35,429 nt of DNA, from positions 1-35,429 of the forward strand of contig CAKUJA010000007.1 in the NCBI GenBank assembly GCA_934661135.1, in the 5' to 3' direction. This document shows, in pieces, positions 16,705 to 23,296 of the stretch. Every line of letters starts with the position of its first letter. The stretch's first letter is position 1. The notes below the pieces were generated by a model. It worked only from the letters and a program-made list of their open reading frames with translations, was not told the DNA's origin and made no database searches. The position numbers and the translations under genes are program-made. This DNA is from an uncultured Oscillospiraceae bacterium (GTDB lineage: Bacteria > Bacillota > Clostridia > Oscillospirales > Oscillospiraceae).

Positions 16705-17537
16705 TGGTCTGCCTTTATGACGGCGTCGTAGAGCGCGTTGCGGGCAATGCCGGTTTCCCTGGCGGCCTGCTTAACGGCGTCTTTTTTGGAAAGGCCCTCC
16801 GCCATCAACGCATTGGCGCGCGCAACGGCATCCTCCAGAGTGACGGTAGGCGCGGCAGGCTCCGGCGCACCCTCGACGACGAGTACGAATTCGCCCTTCG
16901 GCGGCGTCTCGCGGTAGCGCGTGCAGGCTTCACCCAGCGTTGTGCGGACAACCTCCTCGTGCAGCTTCGTCAGCTCACGGCAGAGCGAGATGCGCCGCTC
17001 CGCGCCGAAGGCCTGCGCGAGATCTTCCAGCGTGTTGACCAGCTTATGCGGCGCTTCATAAAAGATCATGGTGCGCCGCTCCGCGTTCAGACCCGCAAGG
17101 TGCTCTCTGCGGCTTTTTTTGTTGACGGAAAGAAATCCCTCAAAGCAGAACCGCCCGGTCGGCAGGCCGGAGATCGAGAGCGCCGTGATGACCGCGCAGG
17201 GGCCTGGGATCGCGCAGACCGAGATCCCAGCTTCGGCGCACAGGCGAACAAGATCCTCGCCAGGGTCGGAAATGGCGGGCGACCCCGCGTCAGAGACGAG
17301 CACGCACGTTTCCCCGGCCAGGATGCGCGCCACAATGCGCGGGCCGCTCTCGGCCTTGTTGTGCTCATAATAGCTCACGAGCGGCTTTTTCAGCTCGAGA
17401 TAGTTCAGCAGCTTCAGCGTCACGCGTGTGTCCTCAGCGGCGATGAAGTCCGCTTCAGCCAGCGTGCTGCGGCAGCGGACGGAAATATCGCCTAGGTTGC
17501 CAATCGGTGTGGGGACGAGATAGAGCATTCCGGCCAT
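16686..17537 (-). CDS. rsmI: 16S rRNA (cytidine-1402-2'-O)-methyltransferase
   Basis: A 283-residue SAM-dependent enzyme that 2'-O-methylates C1402 in the decoding centre of 16S rRNA. Family motifs: LVPTPIGNLGDISVRC at the N-terminus, AAEDTRVTLKLLNYL, VSDAGSPAISDPGEDLV, PGPCAVITALSISGLPT and FYEAPHKLVNTLEDL. A C-terminal helical RsmI domain (LSKKDAVKQAARETGIARNALYDAVI) follows. The start at 17537 is set by CAGGAGGA seven bases upstream; the alternative Met at 17528 lacks this spacing. It overlaps the upstream methyltransferase by 46 bases. The last five residues (GASEN) and the stop are encoded by the terminal repeat of the 160-bp element. Confidence 0.95.
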   Translation of the reverse strand: MAGMLYLVPTPIGNLGDISVRCRSTLAEADFIAAEDTRVTLKLLNYLELKKPLVSYYEHNKAESGPRIVARILAGETCVLVSDAGSPAISDPGEDLVRLCAEAGISVCAIPGPCAVITALSISGLPTGRFCFEGFLSVNKKSRREHLAGLNAERRTMIFYEAPHKLVNTLEDLAQAFGAERRISLCRELTKLHEEVVRTTLGEACTRYRETPPKGEFVLVVEGAPEPAAPTVTLEDAVARANALMAEGLSKKDAVKQAARETGIARNALYDAVIKADQGASEN

Positions 17538-18256
17538 GGTGCTTCCTCCTGATGATGGTAAATTCGCTGGTATTCCGCGCTCGGCGTGCCGTCTGGTGCG
17601 TAGAGCAGCAGCTCCGGCTCAATCGAAAGAGCGGCGTTTGCGCCGCGCCGCGCCTGAAGCAGGACAAGACTTGCATTGGCGGCTGCGTCATGGCGGACGA
17701 TTCGCAGCCGCTTTGGTTCCAAACCATGCGCGCGCAGCGTGCAGAGCAGATCAGCCAGCCGCTCCGACTTGTGCACCAGAAAGAAGTCGCCGCCGAAGCG
17801 CAGCAAATATGCCGCGCAGGTGCAGAGATCGTCCAGCGTGCAGCAAATCTCGCTGCGGGCGGTGGCCCGTGCGCTGTCCGGCGAAGCGGCACCGGACGCG
17901 ACCGGGAAGTAGGGCGGGTTCGACACGACAATGTCAAATGTACCGCGTTGCAGCAGCGTTCGGTGGGCGCGCAGGTCGCCGGTCAGAATGGCGGCATGAT
18001 CGGAGAACTGGTTTGCGTCAATATTTTTCCGCGCCTGTGCAGCGGCTTCCGGTAAAATTTCAATGCCGGTCACGTGTGCATCGGGATGATCCCGCAGGAG
18101 CAGCAGCCCCAGCGCACCGCAGCCGCAGCCGAGGTCGCAGACCGCGGCACTGCGCGGCAGACGGCAGAAATCGGCCAGCACCATCGAGTCGGTGGACAGG
18201 CGGAAGCAGCCGTCTGTAACCTCCATGACAATGCCGCCGGAAAAAAACTCACGCAT
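17492..18256 (-). CDS. TrmN6/YabB-type tRNA (adenine-N6)-methyltransferase
   Basis: A 254-residue Rossmann methyltransferase of the group that modifies A37 of tRNA1-Val (TrmN6 in E. coli, YabB in Bacillus). SAM-binding motif I is DLGCGCGALG at residues 41-50. The acidic motif is GIEILPEA, and the adenine-N6 catalytic NPPY is at 113-116. GGAGGG upstream of 18256 supports the start. The C-terminal tail overlaps rsmI by 46 bases. The pair matches the conserved yabB-rsmI gene order of Bacillota. Exact tRNA target is inferred from family and context only. Confidence 0.87.
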   Translation of the reverse strand: MREFFSGGIVMEVTDGCFRLSTDSMVLADFCRLPRSAAVCDLGCGCGALGLLLLRDHPDAHVTGIEILPEAAAQARKNIDANQFSDHAAILTGDLRAHRTLLQRGTFDIVVSNPPYFPVASGAASPDSARATARSEICCTLDDLCTCAAYLLRFGGDFFLVHKSERLADLLCTLRAHGLEPKRLRIVRHDAAANASLVLLQARRGANAALSIEPELLLYAPDGTPSAEYQRIYHHQEEAPWPECSISSPHRLAT

Positions 18257-18271
18257 TTCAGTTCTCCCTCC

Positions 18272-18351
18272 GGGGTGCAGTGGAACACCGCCAGCGACCG
18301 GCAGCGCGAAAACGCTGCTTGGGCGTGTGGCCGGTTTTCAGATACACCCCC
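18272..18351. mobile_element. Internally deleted copy of the 160-bp element
   Basis: About 80 bases with ends matching the full element. The left part, GGGGTGCAGTGGAACACCGCC then GCGACCGGCAGCG, corresponds to the first 35 bases of copy 1; the right part ends GGTTTTCAGATACACCCC. The middle roughly 80 bases are missing and replaced by a short GCAGCG...CGCTGC hairpin. It lies in the gap between the methyltransferase start and the ferredoxin terminator, three bases beyond the GGAGGG ribosome site. Confidence 0.6.
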
Positions 18352-18362
18352 ATATAAAACGC

Positions 18363-18389
18363 AAGGCTCGTGCGGTGCGCACGAGCCTT
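18363..18389 (-). terminator. Terminator of the ferredoxin gene
   Basis: On the minus strand AAGGCTCGTGC pairs perfectly with GCACGAGCCTT (18379-18389 with 18363-18373), five-base loop, followed by GCGTTTTATATG. It lies 17 bases after the ferredoxin stop codon. Confidence 0.75.
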
Positions 18390-18405
18390 TTGTTCATGTA
18401 CGGAA

Positions 18406-18576
18406 TTATTCCGCGCTGATTGCGTCGTTGGGGCATTCCGCAGCACAGGTGCCGCATTCCACGCACTGATCGGCGTCGATGACGTACTTGTCTTCGCCTT
18501 CGGTGATGATGCCCAGAGGACACGCATCGGCGCAGGCACCGCACTTCACACAAGCGTCGCTGATGACATATGCCAT
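18406..18576 (-). CDS. Ferredoxin, 2[4Fe-4S] clostridial type
   Basis: A 56-residue electron carrier starting MAYVISDACVKCGACADACP and ending CPNDAISAE. Two CxxCxxCxxxCP cluster motifs are present: Cys9/12/15/19 and Cys38/41/44/48 (by counting), each ligating one [4Fe-4S] cluster. Pseudo-twofold symmetry and length are typical of clostridial ferredoxins serving pyruvate:ferredoxin oxidoreductase and hydrogenases, consistent with an anaerobe. GGAGG lies eight to nine bases before ATG 18576. It is a monocistronic gene with its own promoter and terminator. Confidence 0.95.
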   Translation of the reverse strand: MAYVISDACVKCGACADACPLGIITEGEDKYVIDADQCVECGTCAAECPNDAISAE

Positions 18577-18609
18577 AGTTGTTTACCTCCATATAGTATT
18601 TGTGCTTTC

Positions 18610-18637
18610 ATGATAGCACAATTTTTCAAAAATGCAA
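18610..18637 (-). promoter_or_regulatory. Promoter of the ferredoxin gene
   Basis: On the minus strand TTGCAT (18632-18637) and TATCAT (18610-18615) are 16 bases apart, with a TG one base before the -10 (TGCTATCAT). The start would be about 25-30 bases before the ferredoxin ATG, matching a short leader. Confidence 0.7.
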
Positions 18638-18738
18638 ATGATATTTCTGTGAACAGCGGCGCTTTATTTCCTTTTTTTCCAAGCGCTGTATAAATGCGGC
18701 GGGAACCGGCGAAACTCTGTGCGAAAGGGGGCGCCGGG

Positions 18739-21096
18739 ATGCAAAAACCGGAATTCTCGCTGGCGCTGGAACGTGTGATCCGGCAGGCCGGCAGTCAGGC
18801 GCGCGCCATGGGGCACAGCTATGTCGGTACGGAGCACTTTCTGATGGCGCTGTTGGGAACGGAGCAGGCGGGAGCGGTTCTTCGCGGCATCGGCTGGGAG
18901 GAGGAGACACTGCGGAGCGTGCTGGTGCTGCGGCAAGGGCAAGGCAGCCGCAATGTGCCGCTGCTGCAAGCGCTGTCTGCCGCGGCAAGAAGCGCAATTT
19001 GCGGCGCCAGCGCGGAAGCTGCGGCACTTCATGCGGCAGACGTGCGGCCAGAGCATCTTTTACTTGCGCTGACACGCGCGGAAAATTGCGCTGCTTCGCG
19101 GCTGCTGCGGCAAAACGGTGCGGATCTCAACGGCATCTTTACGGATATTTACGCGCGCTGCACGCTTCCTGTGCGGCGCGCGACGGGAGGGGAGTTCAGT
19201 ACGAAGCTACTGGAAGTATATTGCGAGAACATGGCCGAGAAAACGGCGGCAATGGAGCCGGTGATCGGACGGGAGCGGGAGATCGGGCAGCTCTTGCAGG
19301 TGCTCAGCCGCAAGAACAAGAACAACCCCGCGCTGATCGGGGAGCCGGGCGTCGGCAAAACGGCGATTGTGGAGGGGTTTGCGCAGCGGCTGGCGGCGGG
19401 CAGCGTGCCGGAGCCGCTGCGCGGCAAGCGGCTCTATGCGCTGAACATGGCAAGCGTGCTGGCGGGGACAAAATACCGCGGCGAATTTGAAGAACGCATC
19501 CGCGATGTGCTGGCGGAGATCCGCCGGTGCGGAAATGTAATTCTGTTTGTGGACGAGATGCACACGCTTGTCGGCGCGGGCAGCGCGGAGGGGGCGATTG
19601 ACGCGGCAAATCTGCTTAAGCCGGCGCTTGGGTGCGGCGAGCTTCAGATGATTGGCGCAACGACGCTGGAGGAATACCGCAAGTTTATCGAAAAGGACGC
19701 GGCGCTCGAACGGCGGTTTCGCCCGATTACGGTGCGCGAGCCGAGCCGGGAGGAGACAGAGCTGATTTTGAAGGGGCTGCGGCCAGGGTTGGAGCGGCAC
19801 CACGGCATCCGCATCACCGGCGGCGCGATTCATGCGGCGGTGGAGCTTTCGTGCCGGTATCTGACCGACCGGTTTTTACCGGACAAGGCGCTCGACCTGC
19901 TCGACGAGAGCGCGGCGCGCGTCTGGATGACGGGCGGGCGGGACTGCGACGGCGGACTGGCGAAGGAGAAGCGCGCCGTTTCGCAAGAGCTGGAGCAGGC
20001 GGTGTCGAACAGCCGCTATGAGCAGGCGGCGCAGCTCCGCGACCGGCTGGAGGGACTGCTGCGGCGGCAGGCGGCGAGCTACCAGTCGCCGCCCGCGATC
20101 GGCGTGGAGGACGTTGCGGCGACGGTTGCCGAAAAAACCGGGATTCCGGTGCAAAAGCTGACAACCACGGAGCAGAAGCGGCTGCTGACACTGCGCGACC
20201 AGCTCACGGAGTGGGTCGTGGGGCAGCCGGAGGCGGTGGACTGCGTGGCACGGGCGGTGCTGCGCGGACGGATGGGACTGGCGGGCGCGCAGCGCCCTGC
20301 GGCGTCGATTTTACTGATCGGGCCGACGGGAACCGGTAAGACGCAGCTCTGCCGCGCGCTGGCGGACTGCGTATTCGGCAGTCAGGACGCGCTGGTGCGG
20401 CTCGACATGAGTGAATATATGGAGCCGAACTCCGTCTCGCGTCTGATCGGTGCGCCGCCCGGCTATGTCGGGCACGACGAGGGCGGACTGCTGACCGAAA
20501 AGGTACGGCGGCGGCCGTACTGTGTGGTGCTGCTGGACGAACTGGAAAAGGCGCACCGCGACGTGACGAATCTGCTGCTGCAAATTTTGGAGGACGGAGC
20601 GCTGACGGATTCCTTTGGCCGCACCGTCAACTTCAAAAATACGATTATTGTGATGACCTCAAACCTCGGCAGCGAGCGGGCGGGACAGGGCGGACTCGGC
20701 TTTACGCCGCAGCCGGACGGCGAGCGCTGGCGCGCGGCGGTGCGGGAAGCGTTCCGCCCGGAGCTGCTGGGACGCATTGACTGCATGATTGCGTTCCGGC
20801 CGCTTGGAACTGCGGAACTGACGAAGATTGCCGGGAAGCTGCTGGCAGAGACCGCGGAGAGGGCGTCTGCGCGCGGCGTTGCGGTGGAGATTGCACCGGA
20901 GGTTTCTGCGGCACTTGCGGCACGCTGCGCCGGGGATGGCGCCGGGGCGCGGGCAATGCGGCATCTGATTCAATCGTTGGTGGAAGATCCGCTGGCAGAC
21001 CGGATGCTGACACAGCCGGAGATGCGGGCGGCGCGCGTGGAGCTTGCGGGAGAGGAGGTCTGCGTGCGGACCGCAGAGACGATTGGAAAATGTTGA
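18739..21096 (+). CDS. clpC: ClpC-type AAA+ ATP-dependent unfoldase
   Basis: A 785-residue Hsp100 protein that unfolds substrates for ClpP. The start at 18739 follows GAAAGGGGG by seven bases; an upstream in-frame ATG at 18694 has no ribosome site. Residues 1-140 are a double Clp-N domain. AAA1 has Walker A GEPGVGKT (201-208), the pore loop KYRG (245-248) and Walker B ILFVDEMHT. A short middle coiled coil near 412-445 has the UVR-like pattern of ClpC rather than the long ClpB domain. AAA2 has Walker A GPTGTGKT (528-535), the pore loop GYVG (575-578) and Walker B VVLLDELEKAH. LGF at 653-655 matches the ClpP-docking loop. No ctsR, mcsA or mcsB genes lie beside it. A possible -10 (TATAAA, 18689-18694) is weak. 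Confidence 0.9.
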   Translation: MQKPEFSLALERVIRQAGSQARAMGHSYVGTEHFLMALLGTEQAGAVLRGIGWEEETLRSVLVLRQGQGSRNVPLLQALSAAARSAICGASAEAAALHAADVRPEHLLLALTRAENCAASRLLRQNGADLNGIFTDIYARCTLPVRRATGGEFSTKLLEVYCENMAEKTAAMEPVIGREREIGQLLQVLSRKNKNNPALIGEPGVGKTAIVEGFAQRLAAGSVPEPLRGKRLYALNMASVLAGTKYRGEFEERIRDVLAEIRRCGNVILFVDEMHTLVGAGSAEGAIDAANLLKPALGCGELQMIGATTLEEYRKFIEKDAALERRFRPITVREPSREETELILKGLRPGLERHHGIRITGGAIHAAVELSCRYLTDRFLPDKALDLLDESAARVWMTGGRDCDGGLAKEKRAVSQELEQAVSNSRYEQAAQLRDRLEGLLRRQAASYQSPPAIGVEDVAATVAEKTGIPVQKLTTTEQKRLLTLRDQLTEWVVGQPEAVDCVARAVLRGRMGLAGAQRPAASILLIGPTGTGKTQLCRALADCVFGSQDALVRLDMSEYMEPNSVSRLIGAPPGYVGHDEGGLLTEKVRRRPYCVVLLDELEKAHRDVTNLLLQILEDGALTDSFGRTVNFKNTIIVMTSNLGSERAGQGGLGFTPQPDGERWRAAVREAFRPELLGRIDCMIAFRPLGTAELTKIAGKLLAETAERASARGVAVEIAPEVSAALAARCAGDGAGARAMRHLIQSLVEDPLADRMLTQPEMRAARVELAGEEVCVRTAETIGKC

Positions 21097-21119
21097 TTAT
21101 AGAATGTACGTTCGATAAT
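21093..21119 (+). promoter_or_regulatory. Possible LexA-like box inside a candidate promoter upstream of mraZ
   Basis: AGAATGTACGTTCG at 21101-21114 matches the Bacillota SOS box CGAACRNRYGTTYG at 12 of 14 positions. It lies between TTGATT (21093-21098) and GATAAT (21114-21119), which could be -35 and -10 hexamers with a short 15-base spacer. The location is right after the clpC stop. Both the promoter and the operator are tentative. Confidence 0.35.
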
Positions 21120-21185
21120 GCAAAGTTTGACGGAAAAGAAGGACAATTTGTAAATATTTTCTTCAAAAAAATTTCGCCGCAGCTC

Positions 21186-21214
21186 TTGAAATTTATGTTA
21201 ACAGCCTTTATTAT
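21186..21214 (+). promoter_or_regulatory. Sigma-A promoter of the dcw operon
   Basis: TTGAAA at 21186-21191 and TATTAT at 21209-21214 are exactly 17 bases apart in an AT-rich patch. Transcription would begin near 21221, about 60 bases before mraZ, at the edge of the repeated TGGAG motifs. Confidence 0.75.
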
Positions 21215-21220
21215 ATAAGT

Positions 21221-21260
21221 GAAGTGGAGCTAAGTGGAGTAGAAAAGATGAAAATGGAGC
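21221..21260 (+). promoter_or_regulatory. Direct repeats with 10-bp period, probable MraZ operator
   Basis: TGGAG recurs at 21225, 21235 and 21255, with a degenerate unit (AAGAT) at 21245, within units of the form (A)AAGTGGAG. MraZ proteins bind arrays of short direct repeats spaced 10 bp apart just upstream of their own genes (TGGG repeats in E. coli, AAAGTGK-type repeats in mollicutes). Position between promoter and mraZ fits autorepression. Confidence 0.6.
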
Positions 21261-21281
21261 AGAAGGAGAGGTGAGCAGCAG

Positions 21282-21698
21282 ATGTACGGCAAGTATAAGC
21301 ATTCCGTCGATCCCAAGGGGCGTCTGTTTGTTCCCTCGAAGCTGCGGGAAGAACTGGGCGAGGCGTTTTACGTTACGCTCGGCCTTGACCACTGCCTGTC
21401 GGTCTATACCGAAGCCGGGTGGCAGACCATTTTGGATAAATACAACGCGCTGCCGATTTCACAGGCGCGCAAGATGCGGTTTTTGTTTGCAAACGCCGCC
21501 AAGTGCGAGCCGGACAAGCAGGGACGGTTTTTGATTCCCGCGGAGCTGCGGCAGTATGCCGGCATTTCGCAGGACGTGACGTTCATCGGTCAGGGCGGCC
21601 ACGCGGAGATCTGGGACAGCGCGGCGTATGACAAGCTCGAGCAGGAGACGCTCACACCTGAAAATCTGGCGTCTGTGATGGAGGAGCTTGGATTCTGA
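21282..21698 (+). CDS. mraZ: MraZ, transcriptional regulator of the dcw cluster
   Basis: A 138-residue protein with two tandem AbrB-like half-domains. The first has DPKGRLFVPSKLREELG near residues 11-27. The second has DKQGRFLIPAELRQYAGIS near 74-92. Both carry the D-x-x-G-R motif that contacts DNA. MraZ forms a ring-shaped oligomer that represses its own operon by binding repeated boxes. The ribosome site is AGGTGA seven bases before ATG. It is the first gene of the dcw cluster; its stop overlaps the rsmH start by one base (TGATG). Confidence 0.95.
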   Translation: MYGKYKHSVDPKGRLFVPSKLREELGEAFYVTLGLDHCLSVYTEAGWQTILDKYNALPISQARKMRFLFANAAKCEPDKQGRFLIPAELRQYAGISQDVTFIGQGGHAEIWDSAAYDKLEQETLTPENLASVMEELGF

Positions 21699-22630
21699 TG
21701 GAATTTTCGCATCGCTCCGTCCTCCTCTGGGAATGTATTGAGGCACTGAATATCCGGCCTGACGGCGTGTATCTGGACGGCACGCTCGGCGGCGCGGGGC
21801 ACTCGCTGGAAATCTGCCGCAGCCTGACAACAGGGCGGCTGATTGGCGTCGACCGCGACCCGGTGGCACTGGAAAACGCGCCCGGGCGGCTGCGCGGCCA
21901 CATGGATAAGGTCACGCTGGTGCATGACAATTTTGACAATATTGCGGCGATTCTGGAGACGCTCGGGATTCCGGGTGTGGACGGAATTCTGCTGGATCTC
22001 GGCGTATCGAGTCCGCAGCTCGACGACGGCTCGCGCGGATTTTCCTATATGGTGGACGCGCCGCTGGATATGCGCATGGATCGCGGCGCGGCGCTGACGG
22101 CCTATGATGTGGTCAACAACTGGCCGCGCGCGGAGCTGAAGAAGATCCTGTTTGAGTATGGCGAGGAGCGCTATGCACCGCAGATCGCCGCGGCAATCGA
22201 CCGCGTGCGGCAGGATCACCCGATTGAGACAACGCTGGAGCTTGTGGACGTGATTCGCGGGGCGATGCCGGACAAGGCGCTGCGCGAGAAGCAGCACCCG
22301 GCCAAGCGCAGCTTTCAGGCGATTCGGATTGCGGTCAACGACGAGCTTGGCGCGGTGAGCCGCGTGATGCGCGACGCGATTACGTGCTTGAACCCCGGCG
22401 GGCGGCTGGCCGTGATTACGTTCCATTCGCTCGAGGATCGCATTGTGAAAAACGCGATGGCCGAGGCAGCGAAGGGATGTACGTGCCCGCCGAGCTTTCC
22501 GGTGTGTGTGTGCGGGAAGAAGCCGAAAATTGAAATTTTGACCCGGAAACCCATCATTGCCACGCGCGAGGAAGTGGAAGAAAATCCGCGTTCGCGCAGC
22601 GCAAAGCTGCGGGTGGCGGAAAAAGTGTAA
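21698..22630 (+). CDS. rsmH: 16S rRNA (cytosine-1402-N4)-methyltransferase
   Basis: A 310-residue SAM-dependent enzyme (MraW) acting on N4 of C1402, the same nucleotide that RsmI 2'-O-methylates; both enzymes are encoded in this window. Motifs: HRSVLLWECIEAL at the start, YLDGTLGGAGHSLEI (SAM motif I, residues about 25-39), DGILLDLGVSSPQLDDGSRGFSY and AKRSFQAIRIAVNDEL. The C-terminus CTCPPSFPVCVCGKKP and NPRSRSAKLRVAEK is typical. It is coupled to mraZ by a one-base overlap. Confidence 0.96.
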   Translation: MEFSHRSVLLWECIEALNIRPDGVYLDGTLGGAGHSLEICRSLTTGRLIGVDRDPVALENAPGRLRGHMDKVTLVHDNFDNIAAILETLGIPGVDGILLDLGVSSPQLDDGSRGFSYMVDAPLDMRMDRGAALTAYDVVNNWPRAELKKILFEYGEERYAPQIAAAIDRVRQDHPIETTLELVDVIRGAMPDKALREKQHPAKRSFQAIRIAVNDELGAVSRVMRDAITCLNPGGRLAVITFHSLEDRIVKNAMAEAAKGCTCPPSFPVCVCGKKPKIEILTRKPIIATREEVEENPRSRSAKLRVAEKV

Positions 22631-22659
22631 AATTCATGGAAGAAACGGAGCGAAACGGC

Positions 22660-23199
22660 ATGGCTGAGCGCAGAACACAATATCATACCAACGGCGCGGC
22701 GGCCTATGACGTTTACACATGGAACCAGAGCACCGCGCCGCAGCGACGGCCGGAGCCGCAGCACCTTCCGGAGGAGCGGCCGGTTCCGCGCAAGCAGCAG
22801 CGCGTCAAGGCGCGCACAGCGCTGGCACCGTTTACACTGTTTGGAATGCTGGCGGTGGCGTGTATGCTGGTGTTGGTGGTATTCGGCTATGTGCGCCTGT
22901 TTGAGGCGACGAGCGAGGTCAGCAAGCTGGAGACGCGGTTGAGCGAGCTGCAGTCGGAGCAGACGCTTCTGCGCAGCAAATATGAGGCAAGAATCGATCT
23001 GGACGCCATTGAGGTGTCTGCGGCGGAGCTCGGACTGAGCAAGCCGACGCAGGAACAGATCGTCTATGTGGATCTGTCCGGTACGGATCGGGCGGAGATT
23101 TATCAGGAGGAGAAAACGAGCGCCGTCGGGGAGATTATCGCCGCGGTGGAGCAGAGCGTCTCTGACCTGATCGCATATCTGCGGCCTGCTTCTGCATAA
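22660..23199 (+). CDS. ftsL: Septum-formation protein FtsL-like
   Basis: A 179-residue bitopic membrane protein of the divisome, identified mainly by architecture and position between rsmH and the PBP. The start at 22660 is preferred because GGAG lies nine bases upstream; the ATG at 22636 has no ribosome site. Residues 1-50 are a polar, proline-rich cytoplasmic tail. One membrane segment spans about 56-80. A coiled coil about 83-115 (SKLETRLSELQSEQTLLRSK) is the FtsL/DivIC-type zipper. A longer than usual C-terminal tail (about 135-179) adds an amphipathic helix. It would link FtsQ and the septal synthases. Confidence 0.82.
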   Translation: MAERRTQYHTNGAAAYDVYTWNQSTAPQRRPEPQHLPEERPVPRKQQRVKARTALAPFTLFGMLAVACMLVLVVFGYVRLFEATSEVSKLETRLSELQSEQTLLRSKYEARIDLDAIEVSAAELGLSKPTQEQIVYVDLSGTDRAEIYQEEKTSAVGEIIAAVEQSVSDLIAYLRPASA

Positions 23200-23240
23200 G
23201 CTGGAGACAGGACACGCGGCAAAACGCTATAAAGCAGTTG

Positions 23241-23277
23241 CAAGGGCGGTCGTGAACGAAACTACCGCCCTTGTTTT
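23241..23277 (+). terminator. Terminator-like hairpin inside the dcw operon
   Basis: CAAGGGCGGT (23241-23250) pairs perfectly with ACCGCCCTTG (23264-23273) and is followed by TTTTG. It lies in the 97-base gap between ftsL and the PBP gene, 23 bases before the PBP start codon. It could attenuate transcription into the murein genes or stabilise the upstream message. Confidence 0.6.
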
Positions 23278-23296
23278 GATGATGAGGGAACAGATC

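Noticed and set aside
18338..18592. 84-residue minus-strand frame covering the ferredoxin
   Set aside because: It is out of frame with the ferredoxin, which has the cluster motifs, ribosome site, promoter and terminator.
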